DNA of 64,000 nucleotides from Siccirubricoccus phaeus (lineage in GTDB: Bacteria; Pseudomonadota; Alphaproteobacteria; Acetobacterales; Acetobacteraceae), in NCBI RefSeq assembly GCF_008360935.1, contig NZ_SRXO01000024.1, positions 17,322 to 81,321 on the forward strand, given 5' to 3'. A program made the position numbers and the translations under genes. Below, piece after piece: positions 44,971 to 52,671 of this stretch. The notes below the pieces were generated by a model. The model was given only the letters and a program-made list of their open reading frames with translations. It had not been told where the DNA came from and made no database searches. Numbering within the stretch: the stretch's first letter is position 1; each line of letters opens with the position of its first letter.

Positions 44971-45088
44971 GCCCCCGCGGGCGCCGGCGCGCGATCGCTT
45001 GCGGGCAAGGCCCGAAGGCGTGAATCGCGCGACCAAACAATGACCTTGCCGGGGGCCCATTCGGGACCCGTGAAACGGAGAGTAAGAG

Positions 45089-45343
45089 ATGAACCGCAGT
45101 GACAGCACGGATGGCAGCAACGCCCCGGTGGGCGCGGCCATCGCTCTCAAACAGCTTTCCCCCGCCGATTGGGCGCGTTTCGGCACCGGCGAGATCGCCT
45201 ATCTCCGCCCCGTCATGGTGAATGGCGTGCGGGCGGTGGCGATCCATGGCGCGGACGGCCAGCCGATCGGCGCGGCGCCGAACGCTGAACTGGCCGTGGC
45301 GGCTATCCTGCAGCACGAAATGGCGCCGGTGCTGCTGCACTAG
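45089..45343 (+). CDS. DUF1150 family small protein
   Basis: An 84-residue protein matching the DUF1150 family, found next to hsp20 genes in alphaproteobacteria. Recognisable blocks are LSPADWARFGTGEIAYLRP and AIHGADGQPIGAAP. A GGAGAGTAAGAG ribosome binding site precedes the ATG. Its TAG stop codon (45341-45343) is contributed by the CTAGAGC end of the family A repeat, so the element abuts the last codon. Function is unknown; the context suggests heat-stress expression with hsp20. Confidence 0.88.
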   Translation: MNRSDSTDGSNAPVGAAIALKQLSPADWARFGTGEIAYLRPVMVNGVRAVAIHGADGQPIGAAPNAELAVAAILQHEMAPVLLH

Positions 45344-45446
45344 AGCGGTTTCACGCTGACTGTGCAGCGCGAAACCGCTCTAGCTTATGGATTGTAGAGC
45401 AGCTTCACGCCTCCGGGCGACGCCGCCCTCCGGCGATCTGCTCTAG
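45340..45446. repeat. family A CTAGAGC-bounded element, copy 1
   Basis: A 107-bp element, 104 of 107 bases identical to 51493-51599. It consists of two hairpins: CTAGAGCGGTTTC / GAAACCGCTCTAG, with 13-bp perfect arms, then AGAGCAG ... CTGCTCT. The left end supplies the DUF1150 stop codon. The right end overlaps the start of a family B element by two bases. Confidence 0.92.
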
Positions 45447-45562
45447 CGTCCTGCCCGCGAAGTTCGCCGGTTTTCCAGCGAACGCAGCGGGCAGGCAGGC
45501 CGCCGAAAACACAAGCTAGCAGCCCGAGAACGAAGTCCGCGGGACTTCGGAATCGGGATACT
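45445..45562. repeat. family B interspersed palindromic element, copy 2
   Basis: Same layout as 1556-1673: a GCGTCCTGCCCGCGAAG left part, TTCGC/GCGAA hairpin, and the perfect GAAGTCC-GCG-GGACTTC hairpin near 45533, with a GGGATACT right end. It directly follows a family A copy, so the two families combine into a composite. The rest of 45563-45784 has the REP-like hairpin at 45679-45702 and no gene. Confidence 0.85.
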
Positions 45563-45678
45563 GAAGCGGTTTCATCTCGCCTGTGCTCGGCGGACCCGCT
45601 CCGGCCCTTTGTTCGATTGGATTTTCCAAGGCGTCCGGCGATTCCGCCGACTTGAAGATGTCCTAGCCGCCGCCCTTT

Positions 45679-45702
45679 CCCTCCCCCGCTTGCGGGGGAG
45701 GG
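45679..45702. repeat. REP-like perfect hairpin
   Basis: CCCTCCCCCGC-TT-GCGGGGGAGGG with 11-bp perfect arms, then TCGAGGTGGGGGCG. Another copy of the palindrome core is at about 43780-43805. It sits in the gene-free 45344-45784 stretch, convergent between DUF1150 and DUF1499. Confidence 0.75.
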
Positions 45703-45784
45703 TCGAGGTGGGGGCGTCGGTGCGGGGCGCCGGAGGAAGGCGCCGCCACCGTATCGGTGCCATGTCCAGCCCGGCTGCGGCCCC

Positions 45785-46231
45785 TCAGCCCTGCCCGAAT
45801 TCAGCCTCCAGCGCCGCCAGCCAGGCCTGCACCCGGCGCCGGTTCACCCCGAAATCCGAATAGCCGAACAGGCTGCGGGAATAGAGGAAAAGCCCGGTGC
45901 CGGCAGGGCCGGAGCCCAGCTCGGCAGCGATGATGTCCGGGAAATTCAGCACCGCCGTGCGCTGCACCCATTGCGCCTGGAAACGCTCCGGCCAGTTCGC
46001 CAGCAGCGTCGTGCGGGGGAAGCGGGCGGCCACGGCCAGCAGCCGCGGCCAGGCCTGCTCCACCGGCAGCCCGAGCGGCGGGGTGGCGAGATGCGCCTGG
46101 GGATGCGCCCCTGGCGGCGTGGCCAGGCAGGTATTGGGGGAGGCGGGGAGCTTCAGCCCGAAGAACTCCACCGGCTCGGCCGGCGGCAGCCCCGCCGCGC
46201 CGCGGCCGAGCAGGGCGGCGAGGCTGGTCAT
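45785..46231 (-). CDS. DUF1499 family protein
   Basis: A 148-residue protein of the DUF1499 family, function unknown. Family features seen are the Cys in ASPNTCLATPPGAHP, the PVEQAWPRLLAVAARFPRT segment and the closing LFLYSRSLFGYSDFGVNRRR, which is the most conserved block. ATG 46231 overlaps the DUF3253 stop (ATGA), so the two are coupled. There is no signal peptide, which some homologues have. Confidence 0.85.
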   Translation of the reverse strand: MTSLAALLGRGAAGLPPAEPVEFFGLKLPASPNTCLATPPGAHPQAHLATPPLGLPVEQAWPRLLAVAARFPRTTLLANWPERFQAQWVQRTAVLNFPDIIAAELGSGPAGTGLFLYSRSLFGYSDFGVNRRRVQAWLAALEAEFGQG

Positions 46232-46503
46232 GCCGCCGCTTCCGCCCGCCGGCGCAGGCGGATGACGCCGCGGACCTCCGCCGCCGGCACCGGCCTGCCC
46301 TTGCGCAGAATTTCGATGGCGCCCGCCGCCTGCAGCGCCAGCGCCGCCTGCCGTACGGGGGTGAGGAGCGGACGCCAGGCGGTCTCCTCCCCGCCCGCCA
46401 GGGCCTGCGCGACCTGGCTGGGGGAGATGGAGGCCCCGGGGCCGCAGGCACCGGTCTGGGCGAGGATCTCGGCCGCGATGGCCTCCTGGCTCGGCTGGGT
46501 CAT
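46228..46503 (-). CDS. DUF3253 family protein
   Basis: A 91-residue protein resembling the DUF3253 family: AIAAEILAQTG at the start, SISPSQVAQALAGG in the middle and the helix-turn-like WRPLLTPVRQAALALQ, then AGAIEILRKGRPV. The pattern suggests a compact winged-helix-like fold. ATG 46503 is preceded by the 3' side of a GC-rich repeat. It is translationally coupled to DUF1499 and the two probably work together. Confidence 0.8.
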   Translation of the reverse strand: MTQPSQEAIAAEILAQTGACGPGASISPSQVAQALAGGEETAWRPLLTPVRQAALALQAAGAIEILRKGRPVPAAEVRGVIRLRRRAEAAA

Positions 46504-46619
46504 GGCAGCAGCATAGGCCGGGGCGGCGTCCGGGGGGACTAGTATCGGGGTTCGGGATGGGGCTTGGGCCGGCATTGATGGCACGGCCGCCGCTGCGAGG
46601 GCGGAGGGCCCATAAGCGC

Positions 46620-46725
46620 CAGCCGGATCGGGGGCGCTGCCCCCGAACCCCCGCCGGGGCCAGGACCTGGCCCCGGACCCCGGTGGGAGTTTTGGACCCG
46701 ACGGCTCAACCCGCCGACTCAGGAA
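46620..46725. repeat. family C GC-rich intergenic repeat, copy 4
   Basis: The gap between the EAL gene stop and DUF3253 (46504-46739) holds the reverse-oriented family C modules: GGGGGCGCTGCCCCCGAACCCC, the GGCCAGGACCTGGCC dyad and GGACCCCGGTGGGAG, followed by a TCAACCCGCC centre. No gene is present in the gap. Confidence 0.75.
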
Positions 46726-46739
46726 GCAGAGCGGTCCTT

Positions 46740-47627
46740 TCAGCAGGGCAGCGCGGCGGCCAGGCTCGGCGCCGGCCGCGCCGCGGCGGCGGGCAGGGCC
46801 GCGCGCCGCCAATAGTCCCGCAGCGCGCCCGCCGGCATGGCCCGGGCGAAGAGCCAGCCCTGGGCCTCCTCGCAGCCGATCTCAGTGAGGAAATCCCGCT
46901 GCTCCGGCTGTTCCACCCCTTCCGCCACCAGCTTCAGCCGCAGCGCGCTGGCAATCTGCCGCACCGCGCGGAGGATGGCGGCATTCTCCGCATCCTGCGG
47001 CAAATTGCCGAGGAAAAGGCGGTCCAGCTTCACCGAGGAGAAGGGCAGGCGGCGCAGCCGGGCCAGCGAGGCATGGCCGGTGCCGAAATCATCCAGCGCC
47101 AGGCCGACGCCGCGCTGCCGCAGCCGGGCCAGGCTGCTGCGGATTTCCGCGGTATCGGGCAGGGCGAGGGTCTCGGTCAGCTCCAGCTCCAGCCGCTCCG
47201 GCGGCAGGCCGCTTTCCGCCAGGGCCCGGTCAAGCTGGGCTTCCAGCACCCCGGCCTCCACCTGGCGCGGCGAGACATTGACCGAGAGTATGCCGCCCCC
47301 CGGCCAGGTGGCGGCCTCCTTCGCCGCTTCCCGCAGCACCCAGCCGCCGAGCGGCAGGATAAGGCCGGAGGCCTCCGCCAGGGGGATGAAGCGCAGCGGC
47401 GAGACCTCGCCATAGACGGGGTTGGTCCAGCGCAGCAGGGCTTCCGCCCCGCGCGGCGAGCCATCCGGCAGGGCAACCCGGGGCTGGTAGTGCAGGGAGA
47501 GCTCGCCGCGCTGGCAGGCGCCGCGCAACTCGCTCAGCAGGCTGCGGCGCAGGCTGTGGGCGAAATCTCCGGCCGCCGCATTCAATGCGCGGCTCATGCT
47601 TGCGCGGCCCATGCTGCTGAGCGGCAT
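46740..47627 (-). CDS. EAL-domain cyclic-di-GMP phosphodiesterase
   Basis: A 295-residue stand-alone EAL domain. Signature residues for activity are in place: the EAL motif as GAEALLRW near residue 62, NVSPRQ, LELELTET, LDDFGTGHASLARL (DDFGTG), VKLDRLFL and LVAEGVEQPEQ. It should hydrolyse c-di-GMP to pGpG. It lacks GGDEF, PAS or membrane segments, so it depends on partners for control. The start codon follows a clear AGGAGG ribosome binding site. No diguanylate cyclase gene is in the window. Confidence 0.93.
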   Translation of the reverse strand: MPLSSMGRASMSRALNAAAGDFAHSLRRSLLSELRGACQRGELSLHYQPRVALPDGSPRGAEALLRWTNPVYGEVSPLRFIPLAEASGLILPLGGWVLREAAKEAATWPGGGILSVNVSPRQVEAGVLEAQLDRALAESGLPPERLELELTETLALPDTAEIRSSLARLRQRGVGLALDDFGTGHASLARLRRLPFSSVKLDRLFLGNLPQDAENAAILRAVRQIASALRLKLVAEGVEQPEQRDFLTEIGCEEAQGWLFARAMPAGALRDYWRRAALPAAAARPAPSLAAALPC

Positions 47628-48015
47628 CCTGCCTGCCTCCTGACCTTGCCTGCAGCAGAGCGGGTAGGAATGAAGAAAGAACGAAAATGCCGAGGAATTT
47701 GCAGGTGGACCTACGAAATTCGCGGTCGGGCCCGATATCCCCTTGAGTTCAGAAGGGTCGACGCCCGGCCTGAAGATCGGGCTCCCCGAATGTCTTGAGA
47801 ATTACACGGAAGCCGAAACGGAATATTCCGGGAACAGGCGGCCTGCTGCCGCGGTCCGTCGCCAGGGCGCCCCCTGTGGCGCTTCGCGGCTGCTGCGGCG
47901 CCCCGCCCCAGGCCTGCGGCAATGCGCCAGGCCCATGCCCCGGGCCGGCGGCGCCATCCGCTGACGGCAGTTCGGCCCGCTCCCCGCGCCCGCCCCGCTT
48001 GGCCTGACGACCCGC
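47628..48015. other. gene-free region upstream of the EAL gene
   Basis: This stretch has visibly lower GC from 47660 to 47840 than its surroundings (for example GAAAGAACGAAAATGCC and GAATTACACGGAAGCCG). It should contain the promoter of the minus-strand EAL gene. I found no convincing coding frame and no clear operator. The family B copy 3 follows at 48016. Confidence 0.5.
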
Positions 48016-48133
48016 TGGTGTCCTGCCCGCGAATTCGCTGGATTTCCAGCGAAGGCAGCGGACAAGCAGGCCACTGAAACAAAAGCTGGTGGCCCGAGAA
48101 CGAAGTCCGCAGGACTTCGGAGGCGGGACAGTG
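48016..48133. repeat. family B interspersed palindromic element, copy 3
   Basis: The same 118-bp element as 1556-1673 and 45445-45562: left GTGTCCTGCCCGC, a TTCGCTGGATTTCCAGCGAA stem, and the perfect GAAGTCC-GCA-GGACTTC near 48105, closing with GGGACAGTG. It lies 20 bases 3' of the minus-strand DUF1194 gene stop. Confidence 0.85.
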
Positions 48134-48152
48134 GCGCCGAGGCCGTCCGGCC

Positions 48153-48893
48153 TCAGGCGAAGCGCTCGATCTCCGGCCCCGCTTCCGGCACCGCGGCGAT
48201 CTCGCGGATGATCTTGCGGCGCACCGCCGCCTCGAAGGCCTCGAAGCCTTCCGCCACCACCAGGAAGGCGCCGGGGCCGCCGATCACCTCGTTGCGGTAG
48301 TAATCATCCAGCGGCGGCAGGGCGGCGGCCAGCGAGAGCGGCGTCGGCGTCTTGTCCAGCACGGCAAGGCCGTTCAGCACGATGCCCTGGGCCAGCGCCT
48401 CCGCCCGCGCCTCGGCGAGCGGCCGGCCGGAATTGTTCACCCCGTCGCCGGAGATGTCGACGACCTTGCGGGTGCCCTCGAAGCCCTGGCCGAACAGCTT
48501 GGCGGCATGGTCCATGGCGCCGGAGATGGAGGTGTAGAGCCAGGTCCGCCGCGGCGCATTGGCGACGGCATCGGCGAAGCGGTTGGCCGCCGCAGGGCTG
48601 TCCAGATGCATCCAGGGCACGACGGTGTTCTGGATATGCCAGTCGGACCAGGTGAACATGGTGCAGGCGATGGAGCCGAGCGGCCCGCCCATGATGCCCT
48701 CGATCAGGCGCGGGTCGCGGAAGGCGGCCTCATAGCCCGAGAATTGCAATTCCTGCTCTTCCGGATCCACCGAGCGGCTGACATCCACCGCGAGGATCAG
48801 CTCCACATCCACCGGCGTTGTGGCCTTCGCGGCGGTGGTGCGGAACAGGGCGGGCGCCGCCAGCGCGGCGCCCAGGAACAACCTACGATTCAT
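48153..48893 (-). CDS. DUF1194 VWA-domain secreted protein (2)
   Basis: A 246-residue secreted protein, paralogous to 32006-32722. The signal peptide spans about residues 1-24 (MNRRLFLGAALAAPALF...). The MIDAS-like motif is DVSRS in LAVDVSRSVD, a D-x-S-x-S pattern. VVDISGDGVNNSG and EVIGGPGAFLVV match the family blocks. Codon use and GC look native. It is divergent from the Fe-S oxidoreductase at 49254, with a 360-bp gap between them. Confidence 0.85.
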   Translation of the reverse strand: MNRRLFLGAALAAPALFRTTAAKATTPVDVELILAVDVSRSVDPEEQELQFSGYEAAFRDPRLIEGIMGGPLGSIACTMFTWSDWHIQNTVVPWMHLDSPAAANRFADAVANAPRRTWLYTSISGAMDHAAKLFGQGFEGTRKVVDISGDGVNNSGRPLAEARAEALAQGIVLNGLAVLDKTPTPLSLAAALPPLDDYYRNEVIGGPGAFLVVAEGFEAFEAAVRRKIIREIAAVPEAGPEIERFA

Positions 48894-48988
48894 GCGACCC
48901 TCTCTGTGCCGGGCCGGGAGGCCGGGCGGTCTCAGGTAAGGGCCGTGGCGGCACAATCTCCCGTACTCCGTACTGACATAGAACTGCC

Positions 48989-49026
48989 TATGCTGCACTG
49001 CAAGATGGATGGTGCGTTGCAGCATA
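48989..49026. promoter_or_regulatory. inverted repeat in the divergent DUF1194 / oxidoreductase promoter region
   Basis: TATGCTGCA (48989-48997) and TGCAGCATA (49018-49026) form a perfect 9-bp inverted repeat with centre-to-centre spacing of 29 bases, about three helix turns. The region 48894-49253 lies between two divergent genes and contains no other clear structure. It could be an operator for a dimeric regulator, but it might also be chance in this size of region. No regulator gene is adjacent. Confidence 0.35.
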
Positions 49027-49253
49027 TCGTGATCGCGCCGGCGCTTGCCTGGGCTGGGGGCCGCCGGGGGGTTGGGCCGGCAGGGAAGATCGTTCGACCA
49101 GGAGCGACGGTCCGTTCCGGATATCGCGCGTCCTGGGCAGCGTCGTGCCGGCGGCTCCGGCCGGCCTGGAACCCCCCCCGGGGTCGGCCGGGCGGCTTGC
49201 GACGGCGGCCCCCGCCGCCTTCAATGCCACGGCGCCGTTACGGGGGATGGGGC

Positions 49254-51215
49254 ATGGCGAGGCCGCTGGAGATGCTGTTTTCCCCGTTGCGGCTCAAGGG
49301 GCTGGAGATCCGCAACCGCATCCTCTCCACCGGCCACCAGACCTTCCTGGCGGAAGGAGGCGCGCCGGGGGAGGCGCTGATCGCCTACCACGCCGCCAGG
49401 GCGCGGGGCGGGGCGGGGCTCATCATCGTGGAATCGGCGCGCTTCCACCCCTCCGCCTTCAGCGATTCGCCTGAGCTGATCGTCTGCGACGATCGCTGCA
49501 TCCCGGGCTACCGGGCGCTGGCGGCGGCGGTGCATGCCGAGGGCGCGCGCCTCTTCGGCCAGCTCTCCCATGCCGGGCGGGTGAGCAAGCGGCTGCGCGG
49601 CGGGCTGCGGGAGGTGGCCTTTGCCGCCTCCGCCGTGCCGGACCACCGCTTCCAGACCATGCCGCGGGAAATGCCGACGGAAATGGTGGAGGAGCTGGTG
49701 GCGGCCGCCGCCGCCGGCGCCGCCCGCATGGCGGAGGCCGGGCTGGACGGGGTGGAGCTGCTGGCGAGCCATGGGCTGCTCTACGCGCAATTCCTCAACC
49801 CGCGGACCAACCTTCGCACGGACCGCTATGGCGGCTCGGCCGAGGGGCGGCTGCGCTTCCTGGCGGAGAGCCTCGCCGCGGTGCGCCGGGCGGTGGGCGA
49901 CGGCAGGCTGGTGGGCCTGCGCATCTCCATCGAGGAGCGGGAGCCGGACGGGCTGGAGGCGGCGGAGGCGATCGAGGCCTGCCGGGCCCTGGCCGCGCTG
50001 GGGGCGGTGGACTACGTGAACGTCACCCTGGGCTCCATGGCCGGGCAGGCGGGTTCGGTGCATGTGGTGCCGCCCATGGACATCCCGCCCGCCTATATCG
50101 CGCCGCTGGCCGGGCGGATGCGGGCGGCGACCGGGCTGCCGGTCTTCACCGCCGGGCGGATCAACCAGCCGCAGGTGGCGGAGCAGGTGCTGCGCGCCGG
50201 CCAGGCCGATATGGTCGGGATGACGCGGGCGCTGATCTCGGACCCCGAGATGCCGCGGAAGGCGGCGGCCGGGCGGCTGGAGGACATCCGCGCCTGCATC
50301 GCCTGCAACCAGGCCTGCATCGGGCATTTCCATACCGGCCATGCGCTGTCCTGCATCCAGAATCCGGTGAGCGGGCGGGAGGCGAAGCTTGGGGCGGCGC
50401 GTCCCGCCGCGGCGCCCCGCCGCGTGCTGGTGGCGGGCGGCGGGCCGGCCGGGATGAAGGCGGCGGTGGTGGCCGCGGAGCGGGGGCATCGCGTGACGCT
50501 GTGCGAGGCGGGGCCACGGCTCGGCGGCCAGGCGCGGTTGGCGGAGCTGTTGCCGGAGCGGGCGGAATTCGGCGGCCTCGTCACCAATCTGGAGCGGGAG
50601 CTGGCCCTGGCCGGCGTCGAGATCCGGCTGCGCACGAAGGTGGACCGGGCGCTGGTGGCGGCGCTGGCGCCGGATGCGGTGGTGGTCGCCACCGGCGCCA
50701 CGCCCTATGAGCCGGCGATCGAGGGGCGGGAGGAAGGGCATGTGCTCTCCGCCTGGGCGGTGCTGCAGGGCGGCGCCAACCCGGGCGCCAGCGTGCTGGT
50801 CGCCGATTGGCGCGCCGATTGGGTGGGGATGGGGCTGGCGGAGAAGCTGGCGCGGGAAGGGCACCGCGTGGTGCTGGCCGTGGACGCCCCGCATGCCGGC
50901 TTCAATTTGCAGATGTATCTGCGTACCACTTGGCTGGCGCGGCTGCACCGGCTGGGGGTGGAGATCCTGCCGGACATGCGGCTGTTCGGCGTGGGCGACG
51001 GCGAGGCCTATCTGCAGCACGCGGCGTCGGGTGAGGCGGTGATCCGCGAGGGCATCGAGACGGTGGTGCTCGCCACCGGCCACGCTTCCCAGACCACGCT
51101 GGAGCGGGAGCTGGCCGGGCTGGGCCTGGAGCTGCATCTGGCCGGCGACTGCCTGGCGCCGCGCAGCGCGGAGGAGGCGGTGTATGAGGGCTTCCTGGCG
51201 GGGTGGGCGGTGTAG
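49254..51215 (+). CDS. old-yellow-enzyme / 2,4-dienoyl-CoA-reductase-like Fe-S flavoprotein
   Basis: A 653-residue oxidoreductase of the FadH/trimethylamine-dehydrogenase family. The N-terminal TIM barrel binds FMN, with LSHAGRV and ASHGLLYAQFLNPRTNLRTD carrying the active-site residues. A [4Fe-4S] cluster is likely from C-x2-C-x3-C and a fourth Cys in CIACNQACIG then SCIQNPV. The C-terminal FAD/NAD domain has VLVAGGGPAGMKAA and CEAGPRLGGQAR. The substrate may be an enoyl-CoA, amine or other electrophile. ATG 49254 follows GGGGGATGGGG; an ATG at 49224 is an alternative. Confidence 0.88.
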   Translation: MARPLEMLFSPLRLKGLEIRNRILSTGHQTFLAEGGAPGEALIAYHAARARGGAGLIIVESARFHPSAFSDSPELIVCDDRCIPGYRALAAAVHAEGARLFGQLSHAGRVSKRLRGGLREVAFAASAVPDHRFQTMPREMPTEMVEELVAAAAAGAARMAEAGLDGVELLASHGLLYAQFLNPRTNLRTDRYGGSAEGRLRFLAESLAAVRRAVGDGRLVGLRISIEEREPDGLEAAEAIEACRALAALGAVDYVNVTLGSMAGQAGSVHVVPPMDIPPAYIAPLAGRMRAATGLPVFTAGRINQPQVAEQVLRAGQADMVGMTRALISDPEMPRKAAAGRLEDIRACIACNQACIGHFHTGHALSCIQNPVSGREAKLGAARPAAAPRRVLVAGGGPAGMKAAVVAAERGHRVTLCEAGPRLGGQARLAELLPERAEFGGLVTNLERELALAGVEIRLRTKVDRALVAALAPDAVVVATGATPYEPAIEGREEGHVLSAWAVLQGGANPGASVLVADWRADWVGMGLAEKLAREGHRVVLAVDAPHAGFNLQMYLRTTWLARLHRLGVEILPDMRLFGVGDGEAYLQHAASGEAVIREGIETVVLATGHASQTTLERELAGLGLELHLAGDCLAPRSAEEAVYEGFLAGWAV

Positions 51216-51235
51216 CGGCAGCAGGACGCTGTCTC

Positions 51236-51389
51236 GGGGGGCTTCGCCCGTGGCGGCAATGCCCCCAAACCCCCGGGCAGAGGGCTCTGCCCTCTCCACT
51301 CCCGTCGGCGACCCGGACCGGTCGCCGGACCCCGGTGGGAGTTTCAGACCCGACGGCTCAGCCGCAAAACCCAGACCGGGGTCAGGACA
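51236..51389. repeat. family C GC-rich intergenic repeat, copy 5
   Basis: A reduced family C module follows the oxidoreductase stop: GGGGGCTTCGCCCGTG, then CAGAGGGCTCTGCCCTCTCC, then GGACCCCGGTGGGAG opposite CCAGACCGGGGTC. It is immediately followed by the family A composite at 51390. Nothing coding is seen. Confidence 0.75.
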
Positions 51390-51496
51390 CTAGAGCGTGA
51401 TCGGTTGAGCTGCGCTCACCCGCCCCGCTCTAGCTCATTGTTCGGTCGCGTGATTCGCGGTTTCGGTCGATTCGACCTCAACCGATCAAGCTCTAG
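51390..51496. repeat. family A-related 107-bp palindrome
   Basis: CTAGAGCGTGATCGGTTGAG at the left and CTCAACCGATCAAGCTCTAG at the right pair at 19 of 20 positions, giving one long hairpin with an internal GCTCTAGCTC. It is the same length as the neighbouring family A element at 51493-51599 and shares the CTAG with it, so the two form a 210-bp composite. Confidence 0.88.
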
Positions 51497-51599
51497 AGCG
51501 GTTTCACGCTGACTGTGCAGCGCGAAACCGCTCTAGCTTATGGATTGTAGAGCAGATTCACGCCTCCGAGCGATGCCGCCCTCCGGCGATCTGCTCTAG
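51493..51599. repeat. family A CTAGAGC-bounded element, copy 2
   Basis: 104 of 107 bases match copy 1 at 45340-45446: the CTAGAGCGGTTTC / GAAACCGCTCTAG stem, ATTGTAGAGCAG, and the GGCGATCTGCTCTAG end. The three differences all lie in the second hairpin. High identity at separate loci implies recent spread or gene conversion. Confidence 0.92.
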
Positions 51600-51641
51600 C
51601 GACTATGCCGACAGCGGCGTGTCGAGAAATCGGCGGAACCG

Positions 51642-52042
51642 TCAGAATATTCCGTGCGGGTTCGCGGCGTTCTGCGGAATCACCTGCAGCACGTCCCAAT
51701 GCTCGACTAGCCTGCCAGCGCGTCGAGCCTGAAGATGTCGATCCCCGCATAGTCGTGATCGCCCTGCCAGTGCTGGCGGCAGTGCACCACGACGAAATCG
51801 CCCTCGGCGATCACCCGCCTGATCTCAACCCGCTTGCTAGGCCACTCGCGGGCCATCCGGTCGAAGTAGTCGACGAACGCGTCCGTTCCCGTGTCGACCT
51901 GCGGATTGTGCTGGATGTAGTCGTCGCCGGCGTAGCGCGCGATCGCCTCCGCCGGGCGGCACGCGTTGAACATCAGCTCGTAGAAGGCGATCACGTTCGC
52001 CTTGTTGCGTTCCAGGTCCGCCGCGCCATCGCCACCCCCCGT
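51642..52042 (-). pseudogene. SnoaL-like polyketide cyclase family gene with C-terminal frameshift
   Basis: The minus strand reads [20 protein letters not shown], then [18 protein letters not shown] and [21 protein letters not shown] up to FRLDALAG and a stop at 51707. In the next frame the expected tail continues as [14 protein letters not shown] and ends at 51642. One base lost near 51720 explains it. At the 5' end no ATG lies in frame before a stop at 52043; GTG 51994 is the only start, within the conserved first helix. The family has a cystatin/NTF2-like fold with varied functions. Confidence 0.78.
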
Positions 52043-52059
52043 TCACGCCAGTGCCCGCT

Positions 52060-52461
52060 TCAGAGGAGGATCGCGGTGGCCCTGATCTCGATGCGCATCC
52101 TGGGGTGGCCGAGCGACTGCACGCCGACCTCCGTCCAGATCGGAGGATTGTCCGGCATGTAATGCCGGTTGAGCCTTCCCATCGTCTCGTTCACCTCGGG
52201 CGGGAAGCCGCCCACATGGTAGGTGTTGATGTGCACCACATGGCGCCAGCTCGCCCCGGCCGCCGCAAGCGCCCGTTCCACGTTCCGGAACGCCTGCTCG
52301 ATCTCCTCCTCGAGCGCGTCAGGGAAGTTCAGATCGTCGTCCCAGCCGCCCTGGCCCGAGATCTCGACGCGGTTGCCAACCTTCACGGCCTGCGAATAGT
52401 GCAGCGTCTCCCGCGCGCGCTCCCCGAAGCCCGGGTAGGTGAAGAACTCCGGCTTGCTCAT
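52060..52461 (-). CDS. RidA/YjgF-YER057c-UK114 family protein
   Basis: A 133-residue RidA-family protein, which deaminates reactive enamine/imine intermediates or acts in specific catabolic pathways. Family features are VKVGNRVEISGQGGWDD, the conserved Arg and Glu (RIEIRATAIL) near the end, and HVVHINTYHVGGF. ATG 52461 gives a normal start; 5' extension would add unrelated residues. It ends 15 bases before the frameshifted SnoaL-like gene and follows the small DUF4177-like gene, so the unit may be one transcript. Confidence 0.85.
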   Translation of the reverse strand: MSKPEFFTYPGFGERARETLHYSQAVKVGNRVEISGQGGWDDDLNFPDALEEEIEQAFRNVERALAAAGASWRHVVHINTYHVGGFPPEVNETMGRLNRHYMPDNPPIWTEVGVQSLGHPRMRIEIRATAILL

Positions 52462-52498
52462 GACGTCGTCCCTTCGACTGGGCTGTCGCATCGTGAAA

Positions 52499-52645
52499 TC
52501 ACGCGGCAACCTGCCGCTTGAAGAAGTAGTGCAGGATGAAGTGCCCCGGGGACACGACCGCGACGAGTTCCCACCCGTCCGCGCCCAGCCTGCTGAGCTC
52601 CTCGGAGTTCATGGTCTCCTCGATGACGAGGTGTTCCCATTTCAT
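52499..52645 (-). CDS. small DUF4177-like protein
   Basis: A 48-residue protein, read directly from the minus strand: it begins MKWEHLVIEETMNSEELSRL and contains GADGWELVAVV and a FFKR end. The W-E-hydrophobic start, LGADGWELV core and F-K-R end are the hallmarks of DUF4177, whose members are around 50-70 residues. GGGAGC lies seven bases before the ATG. It ends 37 bases before the RidA start. Confidence 0.7.
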   Translation of the reverse strand: MKWEHLVIEETMNSEELSRLGADGWELVAVVSPGHFILHYFFKRQVAA

Positions 52646-52671
52646 GCTCGTTGCTCCCGAAGGTGCCGGCT

